Shown piece after piece: positions 1-9,052 of a DNA stretch of 37,794 bases; the first letter of the stretch is position 1; each line of letters begins with the position of its first letter. Source of the stretch: an uncultured Ruminococcus sp. Lineage in GTDB: Bacteria > Bacillota > Clostridia > Oscillospirales > Ruminococcaceae. The notes under the pieces were generated by a model. The model worked only from the letters and a program-made list of their open reading frames with translations. It made no database searches and was not told where the DNA came from. Location: contig URTF01000012.1 of the NCBI GenBank assembly GCA_900550695.1, forward strand, positions 1 through 37,794, written 5' to 3'. The position numbers and the translations under genes were made by a program.

Positions 1-93
1 TACGGTAAAATATAGCAATTAGAAATATATTCACATCAAAAATTCACTATTTTTTTACTCGTTGAAATACCGTGACATTTTACCTCGTTTTCC

Positions 94-122
94 TTGAAAG
101 AAAACCTTGTATATGGTATAAT
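94..122 (+). promoter_or_regulatory. Sigma-A-type promoter for the addBA operon
   Basis: A -35 box TTGAAA (94-99) and a consensus -10 box TATAAT (117-122) are separated by 17 bp, about 25 bp upstream of the addB start. The 90 bases before it are AT-rich and hold no gene I can support. Confidence 0.7.
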
Positions 123-148
123 AAAAACCATGAAAGGAGCGGATATCA

Positions 149-3100
149 ATGCTCGACATTATATACGGCGGCGCAGGCACGGGAAAATCATACGAAATGA
201 TGACAAGGATAAAATGTGCCGCTGCCGAGGGGAAAAAGGTATATGCTATCGTCCCCGACCAGTTCAACTTTGAATACAACCGCCTGCTCTATAACTTTAT
301 GGGCATGGAGGATTTCAACCGCATGGAGATAATAAACTTCTCCCGTGCGGCAAAGTATATTTTCATAAAATACGGCGGCTTAAGGGGCAAATATGCCGAC
401 GATACCGTCCGAAATATCATAATGTTCGAGGTGCTTTCACGGCTTCGCACCGAACATTCGCTGGAGTTTTACGACAGGCAGGCGATGAAAACACGCTTTG
501 TCACAGATGCGCTCGAAATTGTGAAAGCGTTCTCGGCGGCAGGAGTTTCGCCCGAACAGCTCACGGAAAAGCTTTCATCGCTCGATGAGATGATCCGACC
601 GAAAGCAAAGGATATCGCTCTCATCTATTCGGGGTATATGGAAAGCCTCGAAAAGCACGGCTTCAAGGACAGCGGCACCGATCTTACCGAAGCCGCAAAA
701 AAAGCCTCCGAACACGGCTTTTTCAAGGACACGGAATTCTTCATAGACGAGTTCAAAAGCTTCACTCCCGATGAATATGAGCTGCTGAAAATTATGATAA
801 GGGACTGCGGAAGTGTGACCGTATCACTCACGACCGAGGACGAAGCGCCGAGAAATTTCTCGCTTTTCGATACGGTCAATACAACGATGTACAAGCTTAT
901 TTCCGCCGCAAATGATGCAGGTGCGCAGGTTCGGAAAACTTTCCTCACGGAAAACAAGCGCTTTGCCTATACCGAGCTTGAATTTATGCGGAAAAATATC
1001 CTCCGTGCAAAGCGTGAGCATTTTGACGGCGTGTGCAGAGCTGTGAAGATATACGAAGCCGCCGAGCCTTACGCCGAAGCGGATTATGTTGCCGCCGAGA
1101 TATGCCGTCTTGTCCGTGAGGAGGGTTACAAGTACTCCGATATCGCCGTGACCTCACGCTCGTCCGAAAGCTATATGACGATGATAGAAGCGGCTTTCAG
1201 GCGTTCGGATATCCCGCTTTATACCGATGCTTCGGACGGGATCTCGCATAAGGCTCTCGTTGTTTTCATACGAACGGCGTTAAAGCTTGCATCGGCACGA
1301 AAATTTTCGACAGAAGAAATTCTGCGCTATATAAAGACGGGATTTTCGGGGCTTGATGATGAAAAAGCGGATATCCTCGAAGAATACTGCTACCGCTGGA
1401 ATGTCGAGGGGAAAATGTGGAGCGAGCCGTTCCGTGTTGCAGATGGAAATGACACCATTGCGGAGGAGGCAAGACAGACAGTCATTGCTCCGCTTGAAAA
1501 CCTGCGTAAAAAGGCTTCGCAGGGCAGGGCGAACGCTGTATGCCGTGCAGTTTCGGACTTTCTCGAAGAAGTCGGCATCGCTCGCTCGGTCGAGGAAAAA
1601 GCGAAAAATTCGGGCGGCGACAGCGAAGTATTGGTCGCAGTCCGTGAAGCAAAACAGCTCTGGGATATGCTTTGTGAATTGCTGCAAAGCTTTTACAGAA
1701 CGCTCGGCGAAGCGGAGATAAGCGCATCGGAATTTGCGGAGCTTTTCGACGCCTGCGTTTCGGGAATGAAGCTTTCCGCACCGCCGAAAACGCTCGACTG
1801 CGTAAGCTTTACAGCGGCGCATACGTCACGTTTTTCCAACCCGAAAGCTATCTTTGTCATCGGTGCGAACGAGGGAACATTTCCGCTTGCGCCGAAGCCG
1901 TCACCGCTCTTTTCCGATAAGGACACCGAGCGTTTCCGTGCGGCTGATATCGAGATAGGCGGCTCAATGAGGGAGAAAAACTCGGAGGAGCGCTTCGTTG
2001 CATACTCCGTTTTGTCAGCGGCGAGGGAAAAGCTTTACGTTACCTACCCCGTGGCTAATGTTTCGGGCGCACCGCTCTATCCGTCATTTGCCGTGAAGCA
2101 GCTGGAGGGAATGTTCGGCGAAATAAAGCTCACCGAAAAAGACCTCGGAACGCTGTTTTTCTGTACGACCGAGCAGAACGGCTATTATCAGTACATAAAA
2201 AGCTTCCGCAGGAACGACTCGGACATTGCGAGCCTGCGTGCGGCTCTTGAAGATCATTCGCCCGAGAACCGCCGAAAGCTTCGCCTTGCCGATGAGCCGA
2301 TAAAAGGCAGACATTCGCTCCGCAGAGATAACGCCGAGCGGCTTTTCGGGCAGAACATAAGCCTTTCCGCTTCACGCCTTGAGGACTACAGAAAATGCCC
2401 GTTCATCTACTTCTGCAAAAAGGGACTTTGCATACAGCCCCGTAAAAAAGTCGATGTTTCCGCTCCTGCAAAGGGAACTGCGATACATTACTGCCTTTGT
2501 GAATTTTTAAAGGAATACGATAAGGACAGCTTCGTAAAAATGGAGCGAAAGGACATCTCCGCTATTGTTAAAACCAAGCTCGGCGAATATTACGCTTCGG
2601 ACGAGGTCGGCGGAAGCTATGGCAAGACGAAGCGCTTCGTTGCGGCGTTCGTGCGAATGGCTGAAACGCTGACGGACATCATCTACCGCCTGAAGCTTGA
2701 ATTTGCGCAGTCCGATTTTTCGCCGTCCAGCTTTGAATATACGCTTTCCTATGCCGAGGGCAGTGATGAGAAACCGATCACGATACAGCTCCCCGACAAG
2801 ACAAGGGTAAGCTTTGTCGGCGCAGTTGACCGAATCGATACATTCGTAAAGGACGGCATAACCTATGTCCGTGTCGTTGACTACAAAACGGGTTCAAAGG
2901 TGTTCTCGCTCGCCGACCTTTATTATGGTATAAATATGCAGATGCTTCTGTATATTTTCGCCGTGACCGACCCCGATGCACCGCTCAACGAGGGCAAATA
3001 TCACGAAGCTCTGCCCGCAGGCGTTCTCTATATGCATGCAAAGGACAACGTTCCCTCCCTCGGCAGAGAGCCGACCGAGGACGAGAAGCTTTCCTACGAG

Positions 3101-3508
3101 AAAAAAGGCTGTAAAATGGACGGCATTGTTATTGCCGATGCCGAGATCGCAGGTGCAATGGAAAACGGTCTGAGCGGAACCTTTATTCCCGTAAAAATCA
3201 AGAATGACGGTGATTTTTACAGCAATTCAAGCGTCATCACCGAAGATCAGATAGCCGCTTTGCGCAAATATTCTGCGGAAATTCTGACGGAAACAGCTAT
3301 GAGCATAAAGAGCGGCGAGATCGAAGCCGACCCGCTTTGGAACGGCAATGTTTCACCCTGCTCATACTGCGATTACAGCTCCGTCTGCGGCAATTTCCCG
3401 AACATTATCCACCGTGATTACGACCCCGAAGCCGCCGAGAAAATGAGTGCAAAGCTTGACGGCATTATCCGTGAAGAAAACGGGAAAGGAGAGATGAACA
3501 ATGGCTGA
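149..3508 (+). CDS. addB: ATP-dependent helicase/nuclease AddB
   Basis: This is subunit B of the AddAB helicase-nuclease, which processes double-strand breaks for RecA-dependent repair and is the Firmicutes counterpart of RecBCD. The protein has 1119 residues, close to the family's usual length of about 1150. A Walker A motif GGAGTGKS lies at residues 7-14. The C-terminal RecB-type nuclease carries the metal/catalytic DYK motif at 911-913. Four cysteines (C750, then C1071, C1074 and C1080) match the iron-sulphur cluster that staples this nuclease domain in AddB. The ATG is preceded by AAAGGAG at 133-139. The gene overlaps addA by 8 nt, so translation is probably coupled. In characterised AddAB enzymes this subunit recognises Chi rather than acting as the main motor. 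Confidence 0.97.
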   Translation: MLDIIYGGAGTGKSYEMMTRIKCAAAEGKKVYAIVPDQFNFEYNRLLYNFMGMEDFNRMEIINFSRAAKYIFIKYGGLRGKYADDTVRNIIMFEVLSRLRTEHSLEFYDRQAMKTRFVTDALEIVKAFSAAGVSPEQLTEKLSSLDEMIRPKAKDIALIYSGYMESLEKHGFKDSGTDLTEAAKKASEHGFFKDTEFFIDEFKSFTPDEYELLKIMIRDCGSVTVSLTTEDEAPRNFSLFDTVNTTMYKLISAANDAGAQVRKTFLTENKRFAYTELEFMRKNILRAKREHFDGVCRAVKIYEAAEPYAEADYVAAEICRLVREEGYKYSDIAVTSRSSESYMTMIEAAFRRSDIPLYTDASDGISHKALVVFIRTALKLASARKFSTEEILRYIKTGFSGLDDEKADILEEYCYRWNVEGKMWSEPFRVADGNDTIAEEARQTVIAPLENLRKKASQGRANAVCRAVSDFLEEVGIARSVEEKAKNSGGDSEVLVAVREAKQLWDMLCELLQSFYRTLGEAEISASEFAELFDACVSGMKLSAPPKTLDCVSFTAAHTSRFSNPKAIFVIGANEGTFPLAPKPSPLFSDKDTERFRAADIEIGGSMREKNSEERFVAYSVLSAAREKLYVTYPVANVSGAPLYPSFAVKQLEGMFGEIKLTEKDLGTLFFCTTEQNGYYQYIKSFRRNDSDIASLRAALEDHSPENRRKLRLADEPIKGRHSLRRDNAERLFGQNISLSASRLEDYRKCPFIYFCKKGLCIQPRKKVDVSAPAKGTAIHYCLCEFLKEYDKDSFVKMERKDISAIVKTKLGEYYASDEVGGSYGKTKRFVAAFVRMAETLTDIIYRLKLEFAQSDFSPSSFEYTLSYAEGSDEKPITIQLPDKTRVSFVGAVDRIDTFVKDGITYVRVVDYKTGSKVFSLADLYYGINMQMLLYIFAVTDPDAPLNEGKYHEALPAGVLYMHAKDNVPSLGREPTEDEKLSYEKKGCKMDGIVIADAEIAGAMENGLSGTFIPVKIKNDGDFYSNSSVITEDQIAALRKYSAEILTETAMSIKSGEIEADPLWNGNVSPCSYCDYSSVCGNFPNIIHRDYDPEAAEKMSAKLDGIIREENGKGEMNNG

Positions 3509-6500
3509 TAAATGGACAGACCGACAGCTTGAAGCTATTGAAGCGAGAAACACATCGGTCATAGTTTCGGCGGCGGCAGGAAGCGGCAAGACCTCAGTTC
3601 TTGTTGAAAGACTGCTCCGTATCCTCTCCGATAACGAGAACCGTGTTCCCGCCGATAAAATCATCGTTGTAACGTTCACCAACGATGCGGCGGCGCAGAT
3701 GAAACAGCGCCTTTCCGATGCGATAGCGAAACAGCTTGAAGCCGACCCCTCGAATGAGTGGCTTTTCAGCCAGCAGGCTCTTATCCCGTCGGCGAAAATT
3801 TCGACCATACATTCATTCTGCTTTGACCTTATAAGGGAAAATGTACGGTCGCTCGATGTTTCGTCAGGCTTCCGCATTATCGATGATTCGGAGGAAAAGC
3901 TCATCGTTGCGAAAGCCTCCGAGAACGTATTTGAACGTCTTTACGGCGAAAAGCCCGAGCTTATGAAAAAGCTTGCGGACTTTACCTGTTCGGGCGCAAG
4001 GGGAGATACCGAGCTTGAAAAAACGATGCTCTCGATATACCGTTTCATAATGTCGCTCCCGTTCCCGACAGACTTTCTCGACAGCGCAAAAAAGCGTTAC
4101 GAACAGCCTTTTGACGAGCGCACAGATCCTCTTGCGGCGGCTTATTCGGAGTTCATCTCACAGCAGTTCAGGAGTGCGGCGGCGCTGGCTTTCTATGCGG
4201 CTGAATTAGTCCCCGATGACGGAAAATCAAAGGCGCAGAGCATCATCACGGGCGAAGCACAGCTTTTTGAACAGCTTGCCGAGCGTGTGAAGGACACAGC
4301 TTTGCCGTGGGACGAAAGAATGCCCAAACCGATAAAGTTTGAGACCTGCCGCTATCCGAAAACGGAAAAAGGCTCGGACGATGCCGCCGTTATCGATGCG
4401 GTGAAGGACTTCCGTGACCGATACAAAAAGCTTGCGAACGATGCCTGCGGCAATGTTTTTTCGCTGAAAAGCATCACTGACGACTACAGGGTGAACGCCG
4501 AGATCATAGACGGAGTTTCGCTTCTTGTCAAGGAGCTTATCAAAGAGATAGATGCTATAAAAATCGACAAAAACGCACTCGGCTTCTCCGATGCGGAACA
4601 GCTGGCGGTAAAGCTTTTGTGCAGAAAGGACGGGAACGGAAACATCGTCCAAACGCCGCTCGCCCGTGAGCTTTCCGAGTATTACAGGCTGATAATGATA
4701 GACGAATTTCAGGACGCCAACAACACGCAGAGCGTTATTTTCCGTATGCTCTCGCACAACGGCACAGCCGAAAAGGGCGGCGATAACCTCTTTGTTGTCG
4801 GCGATGTCAAGCAGTCGATATACCGTTTCCGACTTGCGAATCCGAACAACTTCCTCGAAGTCCTCGATTCGTCCGAGCCTTATGAAAAAGGCTTCACGGG
4901 AACGAATGCGGCGGTGCTTCTGAACCGAAATTTCCGAAGCAGCCGTGACGTTGTTGATTTCGTCAACGATGTTTTTGAAAATATTATGGACAGGGATAAC
5001 GGCGGCATCGATTATACCGATAATGAAAAGCTTGAATACGGCGCAAATTATCCCGATGCAGACCGCACGACCGAGATAATTTTCTCCCCCGACAAGGGCG
5101 TTCTTACCGCTGTTTCGGATGATGAAAGCGGTGAAGAACCGCTCTCTGCGACTCAGGCGGAGGCTCGTGCGGCGGCTTCAAGGATAAAGTCGATGCTCGG
5201 TGCTGAAAAAGTCTTTGACAGGGGCGAAATGCGTACAAGCGAACCCCGTGATTTCTGTATCCTGCTCCGTGACAGGGCGAGGGGACAGCTTTACGCCGAT
5301 GAACTCAACGCAATGGGCATAAAAGCAGTCTGCGAGGAAACCGTAAGCTACCTGCAGTCACGGGAAATATCGGTGCTTCTCAATCTGCTTAAGGTCATCG
5401 ACGACCCGATGCAGGATATACCGCTCGTTTCGGTGCTGATGTCGCCGATGTTTATGCTCGATGCGGACGAAACGGCGGAGCTTCGTCTGCTTTCGGAAAA
5501 TCGTGACGAAAAGCTCTATAAAACCGTTCTGAAAGCTGTCGGAGAGGAAAGTAACTATTCGGCAAAAGCAAAGCTTGAACGCTTCTGTAAGATATTCAAG
5601 AGCCTGCGTATCTGCGCCGCTTCGCAAAGCCTTGAAAGGCTCATTGTGACCGTTTATGACAGCACGGATTTTCTTTCGTCAATGAGCGTTTACTCGGACG
5701 GCGAGCAGAAAAAAGCGAACCTGCGCCTCTTGCTCGAATATGCAAAATCGTATGAGCAGAACTCCTCGGGTGGTCTGTCGGGCTTTATACGTTACCTTAA
5801 CGATGTTTCGGAAAACGGCGGGGATTTTGTCCGTGCTTCGGTCGTTTCGCCTGCCGACAACGCAGTTTCGATAAAGACCATACACAAATCAAAGGGACTT
5901 GAATATCCGTTCGTTTTCCTTTGCGGAACTTCACGCAAATTCAACCTTGCGGACTGCACGAACCGTATGCAGATACATCTCGACCTCGGTATCGGCTTCA
6001 AAATACAGAACCTCGGAACGGGTCAGCTTTACGATTCGTTCCCACGCTATGCGATATCCTGCGTGAACCGCCGTGAGAGCATCAGCGAGGAGATGCGACT
6101 TCTGTATGTTGCACTCACAAGAGCAAAGGAGCGGCTTTTCATCACCGTTCCCGACAGCGACAACACACGCCGCCGAATTGCTCAGTGCGCCGCACAGCTT
6201 GCCGCAGAGAACGGAAAGCCGTCGGCGGTAAAGGCGCAGTCGATGCTCGACTGGCTTCTTGCGATACTGCTCACGCACCCCGATTCCTGCCGAATACAGA
6301 ATGAGATATTCGTCCCGACACGGAACAGCAGGGCGAAGATAAAAATATCTGCGTTCGAGGATACTTCCGCTGATGAAAAAGCTCCCGAGGAGGTCAAAGC
6401 TCTTGCGGAGGAGGAAAGCGTCCGAAAGCTGCTCGGCAATTTCAATTACCGTTATAACGGCGAGCTTACCGAAGCACTCGCAAAGCTCACCATAACCGAG

Positions 6501-7082
6501 ATCGCCAAAAGCGAGAACGCCGAGGTTTTCCTGCGCCGTCCCGAATTCGCCGCAGACTATGGAAAGCTCACCGCCGCAGAGATAGGAACGGCAACGCATA
6601 CCTTTATGCAGTATGCCGATTATGCCGCTGCGGAGATCGCTCCCGAAGCCGAAGCCGAACGCCTTGAAACGCTCGGTATCATCAGCTCCGCAGAACGCCG
6701 TTCGCTTGATCTTGAGCATATAAGATCATTCTTCCGTTCGCCTCTTTACGAACGAATGAAGCGTTCGCCAGAGGTGCGCCGAGAGCAGAAATTTCTTGTC
6801 GAAATATCAAAGCTGGGACTTGACGGAATGTACGGTTTGGAGTATAATAATAGCAGCAGTATGCTTCAGGGTATCGCCGACTGTATCTTCTTCGAGGACG
6901 GCGATATGGTGCTTGTCGATTACAAGACCGACCGGGTAAAAAGCAGCGAAGTCCTTGCCGACCGCTACCGCCGACAGCTCGTTCTGTACAGCGCCGCTCT
7001 GGAGAAAATTTTCCATATCAGGGTGCGTCAGGCGTTCCTCTATTCCTTTAGCCTTGATAGGGAGATAGAAATTTCGTTATGA
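3501..7082 (+). CDS. addA: ATP-dependent helicase/nuclease AddA (UvrD-like)
   Basis: This is the motor and second nuclease subunit of AddAB. It is a superfamily 1A 3'-5' DNA helicase fused to a RecB-family nuclease, 1193 residues long. Walker A AAAGSGKT is at residues 24-31. The Walker B/motif II sequence IDEFQD is around 400-405 and motif VI VALTRAKER at 870-878. The nuclease DYK triplet is at 1140-1142, followed by a Q...Y motif typical of the family. It starts inside the end of addB (8 nt overlap). Both nuclease centres look intact, so the complex is probably a dual-nuclease enzyme as in Bacillus. Confidence 0.97.
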   Translation: MADKWTDRQLEAIEARNTSVIVSAAAGSGKTSVLVERLLRILSDNENRVPADKIIVVTFTNDAAAQMKQRLSDAIAKQLEADPSNEWLFSQQALIPSAKISTIHSFCFDLIRENVRSLDVSSGFRIIDDSEEKLIVAKASENVFERLYGEKPELMKKLADFTCSGARGDTELEKTMLSIYRFIMSLPFPTDFLDSAKKRYEQPFDERTDPLAAAYSEFISQQFRSAAALAFYAAELVPDDGKSKAQSIITGEAQLFEQLAERVKDTALPWDERMPKPIKFETCRYPKTEKGSDDAAVIDAVKDFRDRYKKLANDACGNVFSLKSITDDYRVNAEIIDGVSLLVKELIKEIDAIKIDKNALGFSDAEQLAVKLLCRKDGNGNIVQTPLARELSEYYRLIMIDEFQDANNTQSVIFRMLSHNGTAEKGGDNLFVVGDVKQSIYRFRLANPNNFLEVLDSSEPYEKGFTGTNAAVLLNRNFRSSRDVVDFVNDVFENIMDRDNGGIDYTDNEKLEYGANYPDADRTTEIIFSPDKGVLTAVSDDESGEEPLSATQAEARAAASRIKSMLGAEKVFDRGEMRTSEPRDFCILLRDRARGQLYADELNAMGIKAVCEETVSYLQSREISVLLNLLKVIDDPMQDIPLVSVLMSPMFMLDADETAELRLLSENRDEKLYKTVLKAVGEESNYSAKAKLERFCKIFKSLRICAASQSLERLIVTVYDSTDFLSSMSVYSDGEQKKANLRLLLEYAKSYEQNSSGGLSGFIRYLNDVSENGGDFVRASVVSPADNAVSIKTIHKSKGLEYPFVFLCGTSRKFNLADCTNRMQIHLDLGIGFKIQNLGTGQLYDSFPRYAISCVNRRESISEEMRLLYVALTRAKERLFITVPDSDNTRRRIAQCAAQLAAENGKPSAVKAQSMLDWLLAILLTHPDSCRIQNEIFVPTRNSRAKIKISAFEDTSADEKAPEEVKALAEEESVRKLLGNFNYRYNGELTEALAKLTITEIAKSENAEVFLRRPEFAADYGKLTAAEIGTATHTFMQYADYAAAEIAPEAEAERLETLGIISSAERRSLDLEHIRSFFRSPLYERMKRSPEVRREQKFLVEISKLGLDGMYGLEYNNSSSMLQGIADCIFFEDGDMVLVDYKTDRVKSSEVLADRYRRQLVLYSAALEKIFHIRVRQAFLYSFSLDREIEISL

Positions 7083-7098
7083 AAGGCTGGAATAAATA

Positions 7099-7530
7099 AT
7101 GGCTTCAAATCAGACAAACAGAAACAGGACATCGGGTTCAAAGATGATAAACGGAACATTCGTCGGAGCAGTCTTCCTCGGAATATGTGTACTTATAAGC
7201 GGACTTTCGATAGGCGGCGGCATACGCAAGCTGAATAAGACGATGACCGATAAGTCTTTCTCAAATATAAGCAACGTCACAACGCCCGACAGCGTCAGCT
7301 ACGGCGAGAAGAAATACCTCACCGAGGACGAAGCTGCAGAGTATCTCAACCTCACAACGCAGGAGATGGAAACGCTCCTCACCACGGGCGAGATAACCGA
7401 GTATGTCAGGACGGGCACAGGCTATTCCATCTCCGTAAAGGTGCTTGACGAATGGTTCGACAACGAATCCTATCAGAACAAGCTTGCGGGAAATGCTCCC
7501 GAGAGTACCGATTCGGCTGACGGGCAGTAA
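7099..7530 (+). CDS. Small membrane-anchored protein with excisionase-like helix-turn-helix domain
   Basis: The protein has 143 residues. A short basic N-terminus is followed by one hydrophobic segment at about 19-41. Residues 70-121 resemble the HTH_17/excisionase fold: YLTEDEAAEYLNLTTQEMETL, then a short wing (GYSISVKVLDEWFDN). The tail is acidic. It sits 16 nt after addA and probably shares its transcript. The function is unknown. If the N-terminus is inside, the domain would be outside the cell and could not bind DNA, so it may be a sensor or protein-binding version of the fold, or the topology may be inverted. I base the fold on sequence pattern alone. Confidence 0.75.
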   Translation: MASNQTNRNRTSGSKMINGTFVGAVFLGICVLISGLSIGGGIRKLNKTMTDKSFSNISNVTTPDSVSYGEKKYLTEDEAAEYLNLTTQEMETLLTTGEITEYVRTGTGYSISVKVLDEWFDNESYQNKLAGNAPESTDSADGQ

Positions 7531-7558
7531 GTTTTTTCAAAAAAATTTGCAAAAACTC

Positions 7559-7586
7559 TTGACAAATGCGTTTTTTGTGGTATAAT
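7559..7586 (+). promoter_or_regulatory. Sigma-A promoter of the infC-rpmI-rplT operon
   Basis: TTGACA (7559-7564) and TATAAT (7581-7586) are both perfect consensus, with a 16-bp spacer. Transcription would start near 7593, about 200 nt before infC, leaving room for the structured leader. Confidence 0.85.
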
Positions 7587-7592
7587 ATATAG

Positions 7593-7791
7593 CGTTGGTT
7601 TGAGAAAACCATTTAAAATAAAGCAGAACTTTCCGTTCTCACCCTGCCGCAAAGAGTGTGCAGAGGTCAATAGATACTCTTTTTTATTTACAAGCGGCGG
7701 CTTTTATGCCTGCCTGCTTTGAGATGAAACACAGTATGAGCGGAAGAGATGCTTTTCCGCTCATTTTTATTTTATTTCGGGGGTGCTTAAC
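7593..7791 (+). promoter_or_regulatory. Structured infC leader, probable L20-type autoregulatory leader
   Basis: Several helices can be drawn by eye. GGTTT/AAACC (7597-7610) closes a GAGA tetraloop. AGAAC/GTTCT (7625-7639) is flanked by GCAG/CTGC. AAAGAGT/ACTCTTT (7651-7682) runs into a T tract. A bulged GC-rich hairpin covers about 7692-7722, and a 10-bp terminator stem follows at 7736-7764. In Firmicutes this operon is known to be controlled by ribosomal protein L20, which binds an rRNA-like leader and causes premature termination. The position, length and terminator fit that family (Rfam L20 leader); I have not run a covariance search. Confidence 0.7.
7736..7776 (+). terminator. Intrinsic terminator in the infC leader (attenuator)
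   Basis: A perfect 10-bp stem (7736-7745 with 7755-7764) and a 9-nt loop are followed by a T-rich run just upstream of the infC ribosome binding site. A terminator placed before the first gene implies transcription attenuation of the operon. Confidence 0.8.
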
Positions 7792-8310
7792 ATAAGCGTT
7801 AAAGAATTACAGATTAATGAAGAAATCAAGGACAAAGAGATCCGTGTGATTGATTCCGACGGTTCCGCCATCGGCGTTATCTCGGCAAAGGAAGCGTTGG
7901 CTCTTGCAGAAGAAAGAGAGCTTGATCTTGTAAAAATTGCTCCGCAGGCAACTCCGCCCGTGTGTAAGATCATGGACTACGGAAAGTACCTTTTTGAACA
8001 GGGCAAGCGTGAGAAGGAAGCAAAGAAAAATCAGAAGGTCGTTGACGTTAAGGAGATCAGAATGTTCTCCACCATCGACACGAACGATTTCAACACAAAG
8101 GTAAATCAGGCTGCAAAGTTCCTTAAGGGCGGCGACAAGCTCAAGGTTTCCATTCGTTTCCGCAAACGTGCGATCGCACATCCTCAGCTCGGTGAAGAGC
8201 TTCTCGACAGATTCAAGGAAGCTGTTTCCGAATACGGTACGGTTGAAAAGCCATCAAAAATGGAGGGACGCGCACTCGTTATGTTCGTTTCCCCTAAGGC
8301 TTCAAAATAA
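7792..8310 (+). CDS. infC: Translation initiation factor IF-3
   Basis: IF-3 binds the 30S subunit, keeps it from joining 50S early and checks start-codon choice. The N-domain core LQINEEIKDKEIRVID and the family signature region around KIMDYGKYLFEQ are present, followed by the linker and C-domain; length is typical at about 172 residues. I place the start at the ATA codon at 7792 because GGGGGTG (7779-7785) is a strong Shine-Dalgarno sequence 6 nt upstream of it. The in-frame GTG at 7783 lies inside that Shine-Dalgarno sequence and has none of its own. Rare AUU/AUA-class starts are a known trait of infC and allow self-regulation. If GTG 7783 is used, three residues are added. Confidence 0.95.
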   Translation: MSVKELQINEEIKDKEIRVIDSDGSAIGVISAKEALALAEERELDLVKIAPQATPPVCKIMDYGKYLFEQGKREKEAKKNQKVVDVKEIRMFSTIDTNDFNTKVNQAAKFLKGGDKLKVSIRFRKRAIAHPQLGEELLDRFKEAVSEYGTVEKPSKMEGRALVMFVSPKASK

Positions 8311-8358
8311 AAAATACAACGGCGAAAGCTTCGCCTAAAAATTGAAGGAGGATACATC

Positions 8359-8556
8359 ATGCCTAAGCAGAAAACACATTCTGGCGCAAAAAAGCGTTTT
8401 AAAGTAACCAAGAACGGTCTTGTAAAGTATCAGAAGACCAACAAGAGACACAGACTTACTCAGAAGGCTACAAAGCGTAAGAGAATTGCAAGAGCAGCCG
8501 GCTACGCAAGCTCTGCAAACGCTTCAACCGTTAAGGTTCTTATTCCTTACAAGTAA
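8359..8556 (+). CDS. rpmI: 50S ribosomal protein L35
   Basis: This is a 65-residue, very basic protein of the large subunit. It begins MPKQKTHSGAKKRFKVT, which matches the conserved L35 start, and contains the KRHRLTQKATKRKR core. AAGGAGG precedes the ATG. It is the middle gene of the conserved infC-rpmI-rplT operon. Confidence 0.97.
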   Translation: MPKQKTHSGAKKRFKVTKNGLVKYQKTNKRHRLTQKATKRKRIARAAGYASSANASTVKVLIPYK

Positions 8557-8588
8557 TCTAAATACGAAATAAACGGAGGTAAAGAATT

Positions 8589-8942
8589 ATGGCTCGTGTT
8601 AAGGGCGCAATGGCTACTCGAAAGAGAAGAAATAAAACATTAAAGCTTGCTAAGGGCTACTGGGGCGCAAAGAGCAAGCATTTCAAGATGGCTAAAGAAG
8701 CCGTTATGAAGTCCGGCAACTATGCTTATGTCGGCAGACGTCTTAAGAAGAGAGATTTCAGAAAGCTCTGGATCACAAGAATTTCCGCAGCTTGCAAGAT
8801 GAATGGCATGAACTACTCAACATTCATGAATGGTCTTAAGAAGGCTGGGGTCACACTTAACAGAAAGATGCTCGCAGAGATCGCTGTTAACGATGCAGCA
8901 GGTTTCACAGCTCTTACCGAAAAGGCAAAGGCTGCTCTTTAA
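8589..8942 (+). CDS. rplT: 50S ribosomal protein L20
   Basis: L20 is an early assembly protein of the 50S subunit and the likely autoregulator of this operon. It has 117 residues, the usual length. It has the basic N-terminal extension (MARVKGAMATRKRRNKTLKLAKGYWG) that threads into 23S rRNA, followed by the globular domain containing WITRISAACKMNGMNYS. An AAACGGAGGT ribosome binding site lies upstream. A strong terminator follows about 15 nt after the stop, ending the operon. Confidence 0.98.
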   Translation: MARVKGAMATRKRRNKTLKLAKGYWGAKSKHFKMAKEAVMKSGNYAYVGRRLKKRDFRKLWITRISAACKMNGMNYSTFMNGLKKAGVTLNRKMLAEIAVNDAAGFTALTEKAKAAL

Positions 8943-8956
8943 TTAAAAACGCTTAT

Positions 8957-8991
8957 AAGGTCAGAAGTGAAATTTTTCCTTCTGACTTTTT
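8957..8991 (+). terminator. Intrinsic terminator after rplT
   Basis: An 8-bp perfect stem (8960-8967 with 8979-8986) can be extended by G-U and A-U pairs to 8957/8989. It is followed by TTTTT. Confidence 0.85.
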
Positions 8992-9052
8992 GCGATTTTT
9001 ATGATTTTGAGAAAATTGTGAACAAACCGCATTTTTAAGGAGGAACAGAGCG

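Noticed and set aside
5931..6719. Minus-strand open frame of 262 codons opposite addA
   Set aside because: It overlaps the helicase core of addA, with no motif and no plausible start site.
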